From: Eucalyptus grandis
Lineage: Eukaryota; Streptophyta; Magnoliopsida; Myrtales; Myrtaceae
Length of the DNA stretch: 64,000 nucleotides
Reading direction: 5' to 3'
NCBI RefSeq assembly: GCF_016545825.1
Contig: NC_052617.1
Span: forward strand, 52,953,382 to 53,017,381
In this document: piece after piece, positions 36,458-48,041 of the stretch
Layout: each line of letters starts with the position of its first letter
Position numbering within the stretch: the stretch's first letter is position 1
Notes under the pieces: generated by a model
The model's database searches: none
What the model saw: the letters and a program-made list of their open reading frames with translations, nothing else
Told to the model about the DNA's origin: nothing
Made by a program: the position numbers and the translations under genes

Positions 36458-38162
36458 TGTGATATCCTGAAATTCAACCATTCTCGAGATATATGAATTT
36501 ACTCTGAATTGATTACTCATGAGTTAACTAATCTATTGGAAGAGGCCACAGATGATTAAAACGCGAATGACCAGAGAATTCAATCAAAGATAGACTGCTC
36601 GACTATAAGGATCGATAAGGGACAATACTACACTGTTACAAGTCAATTAGTGAACGGATATAAATCAATTCGATAGAGGTATATAGTCGGATTGCGGGTG
36701 ATTCCGCACGATTACGATGCTTGCTACGAACAATAGTAAACCGATTTTCTATTGATTTTGTATTCAAGGTGAGTAATTGATTCCTCTCGATTACATGATA
36801 ATCGAGGGTTATCCATGATTCAAAGAGGCACAAATGTGGATAGAAAATTATCAACCACGGATCAAATGCGTGAAAACCCCTATTAAAGTTGCATTTGATC
36901 AATTCAACTATGGATTTTAATCTGATTTCGAGTATCGAACTTTCAAGGATTCCAATATCAACCTATCGGACGTCACCTCATTTATCTGTCAATTTGTCGG
37001 CAAGCCTTCATCTTTGGACAAGGATTAGTAGGTCAAGAATTGGAAGCCAGAAAGGAAGCCCGGCCAAGCGAAGGCCCAATGGGTCTCACACCCAAATTAA
37101 AGGCCCAAATTGGATGAGTTAAGCCCAAGTCCAAGTTTGTCAAGCCCAAACCCAACCCCTAATGAATAGCGTGCGTGAATAGTAACTCGCGTGAATAGTA
37201 ACCTAGCCACTAGAAGCCTAATTTTAAGCTTGCCTTCAAAGTCTTGATTCATTAATGCCTTCTAGAAGCCATGATTACAAGAGACAAAGACTTGGTCTTG
37301 CAAGAAGACTTGCCACCTTTGGTTTCTTAAATTCTACTTTGATTCCAATTTTCGAAATTCTTGAATCCTCACTATTTTCCGGTTTTATAGAATTTCTTGT
37401 GGTTCGAATTTGGAGAAACTTCTTTCATGAAAGTCATTCAAAATATCTTGATGTATAACATACTTTAATTTCAGAATTTTCTGAGGTGAAATGAGCCTAT
37501 TTTTTTTTACCATGTGAAGACTGTCCAAAGTGTAAAAAAAAGAACCAGGTTGTCTTCTCGAATTTTCATAAAAATTTTCCTTTGGAATCTGGATATTCTT
37601 CATTCAGAAAAGTTATAAAGGACATCCATATCTATAATAGACTAAAATTTCAAAGTTTTTTTTATGAATATTTGGATGTCGAAATGAATTTTCTTTTGCG
37701 GTCGTTGAATCTGTCCGACGGACAAAACATTGGGTTGTCTTTGGTGATTTTCTGCTCTTTATGAAAAACGAATTGGGCTTGGTTTCTTTCATGAAAAATG
37801 TTATTTAAGGTCTTCTATACAACATATTAAATTTTCATAATTTTTCGAATCCGTTTGATAAGGTAATGACATTTATTTCAAAAGTTGCTTGAAACTGTTC
37901 TTTACATTGGAGGGGGAAGGCCACACGCCCAAGCTTGGAGGACAAGCCTAGGCAATTGCACCGTTGAGATCAACCCTTGCTCCCCAAGCTTAGACTATTT
38001 GATGGCCAAGATTGCTCCTTGCTCCCCAAGTTTCGTCAATTGTATGCTCCCCAAGTTTGGGCAATTGTGCGGTTGAGATATACCCTTGCTCCACAAGTTG
38101 GAATGGAGGGCCAAAATGTGTTCTTGCTCCCCAAGTTAGAACTTTAAGTCAAGGAGTATTAA

Positions 38163-38990
38163 GGCACTGTCTAGTAACCATCCAAACAGTGCTTGATTTT
38201 GATTTTTTGTTCCCAAAATCAATTTGGGACGAGAATCGCGTTTGGTAAAATTTTTGTTCCCGAGAACAGATTGGGAAGATAATTGAGAATAAAAAAAAAT
38301 GTGATTCTCCGTCTGAGAATCAAAAAAAGAATTAAAACAGTGAAAGTCTCTTTCTTCCTTTCCGTCATCCCGCGATTGCCATCCCCCACTGCCCACCGCC
38401 GTGTGCCGCCGCTTGCCGCCGTCGTGCGCCGCCCGCCGCTGCCGCCGCCATGCGCCGCTGCCCACCACCACCATTCGTCACCACCGTCTGTCGCCATTCG
38501 CCAGTCTGGTGAGCTCGCTGGAGGCTCGCCAGGCCAGGGCAAGGTCCGGCGAGCTCGCCGGAGGCAAGCCCAGCAACCGGCGAGGTCGGCCTCGCCCAAC
38601 CCCAATGAGGCCGACCTAGCCACCAATGGGGCTAGGCGAGCCTTGCCGCAGCCGGCGAGGCTCGCCTAGCCCCGCGAGTCGCACTGCCACCCACGGCGAG
38701 GCTCACCCAGCCCGCCGGTGGCTAGGCCCGGCCTCACCCGGCCCCGGTGAATAGGAGAAAAGGGAAAAAAAAAATTTAAAAAAAGGAAAAAAGTAAAAAA
38801 AAAAAAAGTTATTTAAAAATTAAAAGAAATTGATTTGGAACAAAATCAATGAGCACAGTATCAAACACAAATCTATTCCAGAATAAAAAATTTTGGACAG
38901 TTACCAAACGCGGTTTTTTACTTAGAATCAATTCTCGGGAACAGAATAAAAAATAATCATTTCTGGTCAGAATCGTTACCAAATGCGCCC
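38163..38990. mobile_element. MITE-like element nested in the solo LTR, about 828 bp
   Basis: Ends GGCACTGTCTAGTAACC and CGTTACCAAATGCGCC are imperfect inverted repeats, with longer complementary arms (CAAAATCAATTTGGGA-type on the left, GAATCAATTCTCGGGAACAG-type on the right). Imperfect TATTA flanks suggest a target duplication. The GC-rich middle (38380-38740) gives Pro/Arg/Ala-rich frames in several registers with no motif; these are not genes. Confidence 0.7.
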
Positions 38991-39433
38991 TATTAGGCCA
39001 ACTTCTTCACGAAGTTTTCCTCTTTTTCCCTCATTTCTCTCACTTTCTCTCTCTACCCCTTTCTCTGGACGAATTTTCCTTCATCCCTCTCTCATCTCAT
39101 ACCCATTCCTCTCTCTTTCTCTCTTAGTTTGCTGCCCTATGTTGTCGTACTGTGCCGCCTTGCCGTTCACCGTCCCTTAAGCCACGAGTCACCATCACCG
39201 CTGGACCACCACCAAGCCACCAAGCTTCCTTAGCCGTGAACTCAAGCCGCTACCGCCACCATGGTGCCGCCATTTGAACCATGAGCTCCACGTTCTTATC
39301 ACCATCGTGCCGTCGTCACCATTAGCTCGTCGTCGCCGTAAAACCATGAGTTAACTTCCTAATTTTTTATTAGGCTGTTAATTACATGTATGGGTGGTTT
39401 AGATCAAGGCTAATGGTAGTTAGTATGGTTTAG

Positions 39434-39612
39434 TTGATAGGTTATCGCGATAGGTGATAAGTAGACGTGATAGGTTATCGCAAATAGGTGATAAGCTATC
39501 ACCGAAAGGATGATAAGCTATCGAGAAATTGGTGATAAGCTATCGCCAAAGGGGTGATAAACTATCGGAAAATAAGCGATAAGCTATCGGTTTAAGGTTG
39601 ATAGGCTATCAC
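39434..39612. repeat. Short tandem repeat based on GGTGATAAGCTATCG
   Basis: About eight units of 20-27 bp vary around GATAAGCTATCG and GATAGGTTATCG. The core is partly palindromic (CGATAGCTTATC against GATAAGCTATCG), so the array can form many small stem-loops. It lies inside the 4.7-kb solo LTR. Confidence 0.85.
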
Positions 39613-40302
39613 AGTAGAACAATGGGTGATGATTTTTATGTGTTTTGTACTTAATTTTGTGGATGAATTTATGCATAATTCATATTGTTTGAGGTTATTA
39701 TGCTATGATGTTGATTGCCCAAATCATAAGTTTTAAATGCTATTTTCAAAGAATGTTTTACTTACAAGAAAATGGCAAACTTTGAGGTGTCATGTTTGAA
39801 CACCATGTTTTATGTGCTAAATGAGGCAATTGGGTTTTAAAATCAAAACGTGCAAAGTTTGGCGGGTTGCTTTTAAATACATAACCACACGTGATTATTT
39901 CACAGGAATTTTAAGTGTAAAGATTTTCTGAGATTTGTTATTTGAGCATGAAATCTTTCACATTGGGCTAATTGATGACAGATAAAATTGACTTGAGTAT
40001 TGGCGTGCTTGAGTGGTCACTTAATTGAACCCGTCACCCAACGGGAGTTTGGGGCAATGCCCGATGTTTATCGAATGCCTGGTGGGGTTCCGGATGTCAA
40101 GTCGCGGTTGAAGTCGGACTGATGCTCCTTTATGGAATGCCGTCTAGACAAGGGTTTTAGACGTTGCCGTGCCCGATGGGGCGAGACGATGCTCAATCAT
40201 GCCGGAAGACTCCTTGTGGTGGCCGTGGCCCGAGGGGTTGTAATAATCTAGAATCATGGTCTTGAGAATAGCATGGTAGTATGGGATGCCATGATATTCT
40301 TG

Positions 40303-40496
40303 AGACGCCACGTGTGTAAAATGCATGAGTGCTAATGCATAGTCGAAGAGTGATGTTATGACTTGCACATATATGGCATGAAGATAGATGAGTTGCATGA
40401 GACACGTGTGCAAAGTGCATGAATGCTGAATACATAATATGAGAGTGATGTATGACTTGCACATGTATGGCATGGATATATATATGAGTCGTATGA
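40303..40496. repeat. Two tandem copies of a roughly 97-bp unit
   Basis: Both copies contain CACGTGTG, AGTGCATGA (or AATGCATGA), GAGTGATG and ATGACTTGCACAT, ATATGGCATG-like sequence, in the same order. It lies inside the 4.7-kb solo LTR. The small open frames that read through it are not conserved. Confidence 0.8.
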
Positions 40497-41156
40497 AGCA
40501 TATGTGAATTGTTATAAGCAGGAATGTGCCAAGGCGAGGGAAGGATGCCTGCGAGTTATTTGACGGCTTTAATATTTGTCTTTGGGGTCGATTGCTAGAC
40601 CATGTTTATAGTTAAAGCAAAGCAAGGGTAGCTTTGCTATTAATTTGCCGTTGATATAATGTTGCATGTTTAGGCTGCCTTCGAGATGAATTAGCGTCCT
40701 AGTTGAGGCTTAGGTCGTTAACTCGCTAAAATATTTATATCTTATCCTATTGTTGTTTAATACTTTTCAGGCCCGTAATATGGACAATCATCATGTTCAG
40801 TTCGAGGTCCCTTTGGAGACAAGAGATTGGCCTTGCGTTAGTGAAGTTTAGATTAACCTTAACCCACTATTGGTTTTGTTGGTTGGTTTGAAGTTGCTGG
40901 TGTAAGGGTTTGTAATCACTAAACTTCCTATGGTTAATAATAAATTTGTAATTGAAGTGTTTGGTTTGATTTTGTGGTGTTTTTTGTGCTATCCCTATTA
41001 TATTTGTTATGATTGACTGGGCGTTGTTTATAGCAAATGCTTCCACTTGCGTTTAATTGAAAGACAAAAAGAATGGGTCGGCAACGCGTCCTCAGACATC
41101 GTAAATTTATCGACCATTGTGGGATGTTCGCGTGCTCGGGGGTTCAGGGCGTGACA

Positions 41157-41529
41157 TAAGTATATTTGGTGTTCCACTAGATAAGGATGTAAAGTCCCTT
41201 TTCCACATAAATGTGACTTGGGTTCAAATTGGCAGTGGGAATATGGAAAATAACGTGTGTGGAGTCACAGTACTGGACCTTTATATAATTTATGAACAAA
41301 AAGGTAGCACAAATTAGATATGGCAAAGTGGTATGAACGTGAGAAATAATAAATGCAGGGTCTTTACTTCAAACAGCGGGGATGACTTGCTGGGAAAAGA
41401 GGTATGAATGCATTCCAAAAGGAAGTCTTCAGGGTCATCATAGCTTCTGGAAAGTATAGAAGGGATTTTGAGATAGGTTCAAGGTATGCCAAAGGTACAT
41501 CAGTTGATTGATTCGATATCACAAAAAAA

Positions 41530-41560
<31 letters not shown>

Positions 41561-41780
41561 ATTAGAATTGTAATTAAATAAAAAGAACAAAAGGAACGAG
41601 AGAAAGAATTTGAGTCTTGTGGTGCACCATTCTGAATGAGACAATTTTCCCCATGAAAGCACAAGGTGGGGTAATTCATAGGGCAAGGTGAGTTGGTATA
41701 TCTTTTACCCTATCATACGAAGATTTAATCATAAAATCATACACCCTATTATTATTTGTTACACAGTTAATAGTAAAATA
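41157..41780. repeat. Ghost receptor-kinase flank, unit 2 (right half)
   Basis: Positions 41157-41320 match 34235-34400, 41365-41520 match 34455-34610 and the active promoter region (47855-47980), and 41600-41700 match 34670-34770. The AT microsatellite at 41530-41555 separates them. No TATA box and no kinase exon follow. Confidence 0.6.
41530..41555. repeat. AT microsatellite
   Basis: A (TA)n run of about 13 units lies in the ghost kinase flank. The equivalent position near 34610 has AAAAAGAAAAAAG instead. Confidence 0.95.
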
Positions 41781-43140
41781 AAATAAACATTTTTTACGGA
41801 ATGAAACTTTTTATCATCAAAATAACTATTTTACCAACACAATTCTAACCCTTACCAAGTAGTGATATTATGAAAGATTTTATCACGTGGGAGGTAATTT
41901 AGGCTTTCCAGATAGAGGAAATTTTCTCAGTAATGACTAGACTTCATCACAGGGAGGATTTTTCCCTTTTTTTCGCACTTTGGCATTGGATCAGGCGACC
42001 GTGTGAAATGATTGCTTTCAAAATTAAGAACACCTCTTGCACGACCAAGGCAATTACATTTTTTGGATATCAGGTGGAGTCTCGCCTATGATCGACCAAA
42101 AACCCCAACCCATATGGTTCTTGGAGTTCCTTTATGAGGGGACAGTCAATGTGTATAAGCACCACTCTGCTTAAACCAAGCCATCTTCGGTTCAAATAGG
42201 AGGTGATTGGACGATATAAGAGATAAGAGTTTCTTATTTGCACACTATATTTATCCTAACGTAAAAGAAAAGTGAAAGTCTCGAAGAACTGTACGTCATA
42301 TATCCATCAAAGCCAATGTTACATGCAATAGTAAACTTGAATTGTGCGGGTCAAGTAACATAATTGGCCGTGCAAACTCGGGTGTGTTTTTCTGCTTTGT
42401 GATTCATCTTTGACAACTCGTAATACGTTTATTGGTGAAACAATTGTTGATTATGAGAACAAAGGTGTACTCCGCTAATGCCAAAACCTAACATGGGTAT
42501 CGGGGCAAGTGTTGATTGTTTTCCACGCATTGCATTCCATAATTTGCGCAATATAGTATTTTTTTTTTATGAAATATGATGATTTTGGCTTAGGGAGAGT
42601 GCAAATCTGATAGCAAAATGTATAAGTGACGAAGAAAATGCTGCCGATAAGTGGTGACACATGTCCCCACATGGCTAATGATGTGGTGGTGTCCCATTAG
42701 ATGGTGGCGTGACAATTCAGGGAATAGCATGGCTAATTAAGTGATATGCGAAAGAATCACATGTTGACTTGTGGCAGAAAGAGTTGGGTCCCTAGTTGAA
42801 TATTAATAAGTAGGACTTCTCAGCAAGAGGGAATTTTCTTAGCGATGACTAAACTTCAGCAAGGGGGAGGACGTCAAGATCCCTTTCCACAGAAGTGCAA
42901 TTTGGGTTCAAATTCACTATAGGAATGTGGAAAATGATGGGTATGGAGCAACCAATGGTTAGTGGCCTCGACATATCATAAACCTCTCACAAATAGGCTT
43001 TGTTGACATTGAACGGTTATTGCCAATGGGTGCCCAAGCGTGTCTTTTGGGCTTTTAGACTGGGAAAAAGGAGGGTGGAAATACTGGTAATATGAATTAT
43101 AGCATTAGAAGACCATCTCAAGTTGCTGTCACAATTGCAA
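41781..43140. other. Intergenic with partial kinase-flank repeats
   Basis: Positions 42885-42960 repeat the CCCTTTCCACA...GGGTTCAAATTCACTAT...GGAATGTGGAAAAT block seen at 34265, 41190 and 46305. Positions 43000-43060 resemble 34960-34985 (GGTTATTGCCAATGGGTG). No gene is recognisable in the rest. Confidence 0.4.
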
Positions 43141-43481
43141 ACAGATTTTCCCTTTGAAGTGTAGGGCAGGGAAACTCATGAGACAGGAACAGGAGTCCTC
43201 TAGTAGTTGCCACAAGCAATGTCCTTTTAACCATCATAGGCAACAAATGTTGATTGTCGACAAGTCACCCATCCTGGTGACGTTACTTGAGGAAGAAGGA
43301 GATGGAAAATAGACCACAGTTTCCCCCTTGAAGTGTAGGGCGGGGCAATTCATGGGACGGGGACAGGAGTCCTTCAGTGGCTGCCATCAGCAATTTCCTC
43401 TGAACCACTACTGGCAACAGATGTAGGCTGGCAACTGGTCATCCTTGTTGAAGAAGTTATTGGAGGAAGAAGGAGAAGGAA
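43141..43481. repeat. Direct duplication of a roughly 170-bp unit
   Basis: Unit 1 (43141-43312) and unit 2 (43315-43481) share TTGAAGTGTAGGGC, ACAGGAGTCCT, TTGCCA or CTGCCA, GGCAACA and GAGGAAGAAGGAGA in order, with many substitutions. Related GGGGCAATTCA blocks occur at 34735 and 41665. Confidence 0.8.
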
Positions 43482-44103
43482 GAACAAAGAAAAGATAACA
43501 ATTAAAAGAAAAAGGAAAGACAAAAACACATCAACCATTAAAATCAAAGGTAATATGGTCCTCGGCCCCTGGGGGGAAATGGAATAAAAATATAAATGTC
43601 ACTATACCTTTCAGATTAAAAGAATCTCCGCCACTATATCTACATACATTCACTGACTAATTAGAGACGATGGGACATAATAATGAAAATATCATCATTT
43701 AAAGGGTATTATGCACCAATCTTTGACAAATTGAAAATCAATAGCGTTCAATGACATCCTACATATAACATTCGGCATAAAAGTTAAATGAATAACATGT
43801 TTCCCTATTAAGAAGTTTGGTAAAACTTTCCCATGATACCTTAGCTATAAATAAAGGCCTTGTAACTATTATGAGGTGCAAATTCCTTACCATTGCAGTT
43901 CCTCCAATTTTAACATGAATAACTATTATGAGCAACTTTTGGGAGCAAACCCCATCCGATTTTAAGATGTTGCAAATTTTAAATATGTATTCTCAAGCAC
44001 ATAAATTACAATACACTTTACAATACAGTTAAACACAACACAATTAAAATTCAACCACAGTTGTATCAAGCATCATGCCATGAAATAGAGAAAAAAGGGA
44101 ATA
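43482..44103. repeat. Intergenic, ending in the kinase 5' flank repeat (unit 3)
   Basis: Nothing recognisable to about 43855. From there to 44100 it matches 33320-33560 (GTAACTATTATGAGGTGCAA, then TTTTAAGATGTTGCA). The next insertion interrupts it. Confidence 0.5.
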
Positions 44104-44108
44104 ATTTC

Positions 44109-45169
44109 TGTTAGAGAAAAATCCCCACAGATTTTGAAGTTGACAAAACTTTACAAAACCTTATTTGCCTTAAAGAATCTATAATTTAGGCATATAGTCG
44201 ACATACTCATTGCCACATCCAGACCGAACTCAATCAAACACATTCTCTTGTTTCCAAGATATTATCAATCGGAGAAGGAGAAAACCTTCCATTTCCATCC
44301 TGACAACTTCATAATGTAATATTTAAATGATACATATTGTATTATGTGTGTTCATCCAAAAGGAAACAGATCGAGAATGAGATTACCTCAGATTCCACAA
44401 CGGCTAGCAATCCGATTGGGTTTCACATCTTTGAGGAAGATTAACTAAATCAAGTTGATTAGGAAATCAATCCTGAAGACAAGTTCTTTTCAAACCGAAG
44501 GAGCTCTACTTATGGAAATCAAGACTCTGATTATATGAGCGATCATAATCAAGTAGATATTCTATTTTTATCACTCAACGGCCAATATATCTTCTTGATA
44601 CCATCGACCAAAAAAGGAAGATGATCCTCTGGAAGCTGTCCAACGGCTAGTTTGGAAGTGAATGAGTATATAAGGAGATCAAGGGACTAAGGAGCAAGGA
44701 AGAGACAAAGGCCTAGAATCAACAATTCCAAAGTTTAAACGAACTTCGATTAAACACTTATCTTTACCATACTTAAGCGATTGTGATCATGAGAGGAATA
44801 GCAAAAGAATGACTTAGTGAGATAATATGATCTACCACTAAGTGTTTACATTTAAAGTTGTAGCCTCTTGTTGATCATACAGTGGAATTTTACCAGTAAG
44901 CTATCGGTGTAGGAGAGTAGACGTAAACTTGATCTTAGCCGAACTATTATAAAACCTTGTGTGCAATTTTCTATGATCCTCACTCTATTATTGTTTTTTG
45001 TCAAAAATCTATTGCACACTTGCAAGTTGCTCTTAAAATCTGTTCTACCGCATAAAATTTGGACCTCGTGTAGACATTAATCTTGACTTATTTTATTCCA
45101 CTTTAATTTGTTAATATTTTATTTTATCACCTATTCACGCCCTCTAGATGATCTCGGTTAGCAACATCA
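44109..45169 (+). mobile_element. Solo LTR, 1061 bp, TSD ATTTC
   Basis: It begins TGTTAGAGAAAAATCC and ends GGTTAGCAACATCA (TG...CA), with ATTTC on both sides (44104-44108 and 45170-45174). The interrupted kinase-flank repeat is continuous in the uninterrupted relatives at 33585 and 35855, which confirms the insertion. A TATA-like GTATATAAGGAG near 44670 fits an LTR promoter in plus orientation. No partner LTR or coding region is in the window. Confidence 0.85.
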
Positions 45170-45405
45170 ATTTCAACCATCAATTTTAAGATGGATCACA
45201 CAATTATTGCTCCGTCGGTATACATTTACACTTGCAATTTGACTTCCAATCCAAGGCCTGACATAGAACTATAATTCATCACACTAGAGATCAAAACAAA
45301 ACTAGGCTGAGTCTCAAAATAATTGCCCCCTAAATGTGGGCATATCCTGAGCACTTCATCCACATGGCTCAACCCTTGAACTACTCCTTCAAAAACCTAT
45401 GACGA

Positions 45406-45951
45406 GGGAAAAGTACAAAAAAGTTTTTAAACATATAGCATTGATACAAATTAAGTCATAAACTTTTTAATCGGATCAATTTAGTCTTAAACATTTTTAC
45501 ATTGATTAATTCAATCCTTCCAGCCAATTTTGACTAGCCAGCGCTAATGTGAACACCAACCAACCAACGAGCGCTGATGTGGCAATTTTTAAATTTTTTT
45601 TGGAATATTTTTGGAATTTTTCTTTTTTGCCCTTTTTTTTTTTTTTTCATTTTCCTCCTCTCAGGCTAGCAAGCCACTGGAGGCTCGTTGGCCACTACAA
45701 GAGAAGAAGCCAGGAGAAAGAAGAGGAAAAGAAAAATAAGTAAATAAATAAAGGGAAAAAAATTATTTAAAAATTGCCACATTAGCAGTCGCCTGCCAAT
45801 GTCCATGTTAGTGCTGATTGGCCAAAATTGGTCGGAATGACTAAATTGATATTAATATGATAAGATTTATAACTAAATTGGTCTAATTAAAAGGTTTATG
45901 ACTAAATTAGTATAAATGCCAAAGATTTATGACTTTTTTTGTTCTTTTCCC
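45406..45951. mobile_element. MITE with long terminal inverted repeats, about 546 bp (Mutator-like?)
   Basis: The left end GGGAAAAGTACAAAAAAG and the right end CTTTTTTTGTTCTTTTCCC are inverted repeats. The arms continue with complementary AAATTAAGTCATAAACTTTT- and AAAGGTTTATGACTAAATT-like sequence. The equivalent site in 33830-33845 is uninterrupted. The end sequence resembles common plant Mutator-type MITEs, but the target duplication was not resolved. It sits about 2 kb upstream of the kinase gene. Confidence 0.7.
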
Positions 45952-46529
45952 ACGCACCTCCAATGTGGGCTTCCTATTTCAACACACACTCACTGACCGG
46001 GGGTGTCCAATGAAAAACACACACAAACCTTGGTAGAACTTATGATGATCCGCTTTTGTTTTAATGCTTCTCTCCTCCTCCTTTTGTAACTTTAAATAAG
46101 TCATTGAAACATGAAAGAACGATCTTGCCTAACAGCAAAATTATCCTCTCCACAAATTGACACGCTTTCACTTAAACACTTTGTAGTCACCACGAAACGA
46201 TATAAATAATTAATATTAGATTTGATGATACGAATTGTCAACCCTATTTAGGGCGTTAAGAAAGGTATTTGTTTTCTAAGATGCTTTGCAGAATAAGGTT
46301 GGAAAAATCCCTCTCCACATGGATATTACTTGGTTCAAATTCACCTTGGGAACGTCAAAAATAATGTGTGCGGAGTGTCCAACGATTCAGCTTGTAGGAT
46401 GACCACTAATCGAACTGAATTGTGTCCCATGATTAGAATAGGAGTTATCATGGACGGTCAATCAATGGGCGCTTCAGCTTGTAGGAGGACCACTCAGCGT
46501 ACTGAATTGCCGCTCTCACAACCTAAGTA

Positions 46530-47843
46530 GTACGAACATGCGACATGGACACGTGACACGACACGACACGCCGACACGTCATTTCTCAAAAATAAAGAAT
46601 TCCGACACATTGAAACACGTTATTATTAAATAAATATTTTTATTTTTAATTCATTTGATTTAAATTCACAAATAAATAAATAGTTTACAATGAATTTATA
46701 CTAATAATATTAATAAATCTATTCATAGAAAATTTGAAAAACATATTCACAGTTAATGCGTAACCATATTTAGGAACATGTTTTTAACTTTAATAAAAAT
46801 TATGAATAAGACTAATGACTAACAAAAAAATAAAATCAACTTTATTTAAATAAATCTATAATATTTTATAATCATCAAAATTGATTATTATTTAACATTC
46901 AATATTTTTATTTTTCGAAATAATTTTTTAACTCATTTATTTATTTTTATAACAAAAATAACTTTATTGCTCAAAATTATTTCCCTCTCTTTTTTCTCTC
47001 AACTCTCGTCCCCAAAAAATCATTTCTCTCTTTGTTTCTCTCTCCCCTATCCCTCACGTCACCCCCAAAATTTTTCCTCAATTTTTTACCTACTCTCTCT
47101 CTCTCTCTTCCTCTCCCCCGTTTCTCTCTCTTCTATCCCCCACGCCACCCCCAAAATCTTTCGTTGATTTCTTCCCTACTCTCTCTCTCTCTCTTCCTCC
47201 CCACGACAGCACCTCACGCCACCCCAAGGTCTTGCCCTTGATTTCTTCCCTACTCTCTCTCTCTCTCCCCCTCGACGGCACCAGCTCCCCTGCTACCTAC
47301 CCCACTCAATCATCCCCAACCCCCGCCCCCATCAATCACCGTCATCCCCCCTCCCTTCTCGGTTTATCTCTTCCCCCACCCCACGCCACCTCCCCTCTCC
47401 GGTCTCGATTTCTTTCATCGTCACGCCACCCCCTCTCCGGCTTCAGTTTCTTTCCATTGTCCCCCACCACCCTCCCCCTCGCTAAAACCCTAACCACAGC
47501 CTCTTCTTCCTCCTCGTCACACAGCTCTCTCCCGGGCGCCTCATCGCAGTCGCTTGCCGGAAGGGCCCTCTTTCACAACTGCAGCCTCGCTACCGACCCT
47601 TCATCACATTGTCGCAAACACGACCCTCTAGATTGCCTGCTCTTCCTCAAGTCCTCCCTCACCGTCTCGGCCTCGCCTCCACCCTCCATCGTCATCCTTT
47701 CTCTCGGACACATGCGTTGAAACATGTCGAGAGAAAGGTTGACCACGTGTCGGGAAAATCTGACATGTGTTGACCACATGTCGGAGCGTCACATATCAGA
47801 GCGTGTCGGACACGACACGGAAGCTCTGGCAACGTGTCGGTAC
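46530..47843. mobile_element. Probable MITE-like insertion in the kinase promoter region, about 1.3 kb
   Basis: The left end GTACGAACATGCGACATGGA and the right end AACGTGTCGGTAC form imperfect inverted repeats, with CACGACACGACACG-type motifs inside both ends. The two ghost promoter units (34430-34460 and 41340-41375) lack this sequence and join directly across it. The centre (46965-47270) is a CT-rich microsatellite-like stretch, and the following Ser/Pro-rich frame is a by-product. Confidence 0.5.
46967..47275. repeat. CT-rich low-complexity repeat
   Basis: Several CTCTCTCTCT runs lie in a threefold repeated context (TTTCTTCCCTACTCTCTCTC-like and CACGCCACCCC). All frames across it are Ser/Leu/Pro-rich and should be ignored as genes. 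Confidence 0.85.
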
Positions 47844-47932
47844 TTCATAGCTCGCATACAGGAGGGATGACTTCCTTGGAAAAGAGAGACGAATGCATAG
47901 TAGAAGGAAGTCTTTAGGGTCTACACAACTTC

Positions 47933-47940
47933 TATAAAAG
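47933..47940 (+). promoter_or_regulatory. TATA box of the receptor-kinase gene
   Basis: TATAAAAG lies 102 bases upstream of the ATG at 48042, a usual plant distance for a short 5' leader. The ghost promoters at 34.5 and 41.45 kb align here but lack a TATA box. A second AT-rich motif, CAATATATAG (47959-47968), is less likely. Confidence 0.6.
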
Positions 47941-48041
47941 CTCTCCGTGAGGCAGTTCAATATATAGTTCAAGCTGCTCAACCAATACATATCACTTCAC
48001 TCATTCCTTCTTGCCGTCCCTTAGCAAATTAGTACCCATCC

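Larger units (their letters stand above)
36458..41156 (+). mobile_element. Gypsy-type solo LTR of 4.7 kb with a nested MITE
   Basis: It begins TGTGATATCCTGAAATTC and ends GGGATGTTCGCGTGCTCGG then GTTCAGGGCGTGACA. Both ends are diverged versions of the 21644-31070 LTR ends, and the first 450 bp and last 150 bp keep recognisable similarity to that family. There is one LTR only and no gag-pol. No 5-bp duplication flanks it (GAAAA before, TAAGT after), so it may come from recombination between different elements. About 0.83 kb is a nested MITE. The flanking sequence on both sides belongs to one repeat unit. Confidence 0.75.

Noticed and set aside
38219..38669. Overlapping 110-135 residue frames rich in Pro, Arg and Ala
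   Set aside because: It is the GC-rich centre of a MITE-like element. All registers are similarly biased, with no motif.
41117..41317. Short frame with VTVLDL that recalls the receptor-kinase N-terminus (RVTVLDL)
   Set aside because: The match is a few residues and the surrounding DNA follows the non-coding flank repeat, not the kinase exon. Coincidence is likely.
47232..47720. 162-residue Ser/Pro-rich open frame
   Set aside because: It arises from CT-rich low-complexity DNA inside a probable MITE. No domain; the reverse strand is also open.
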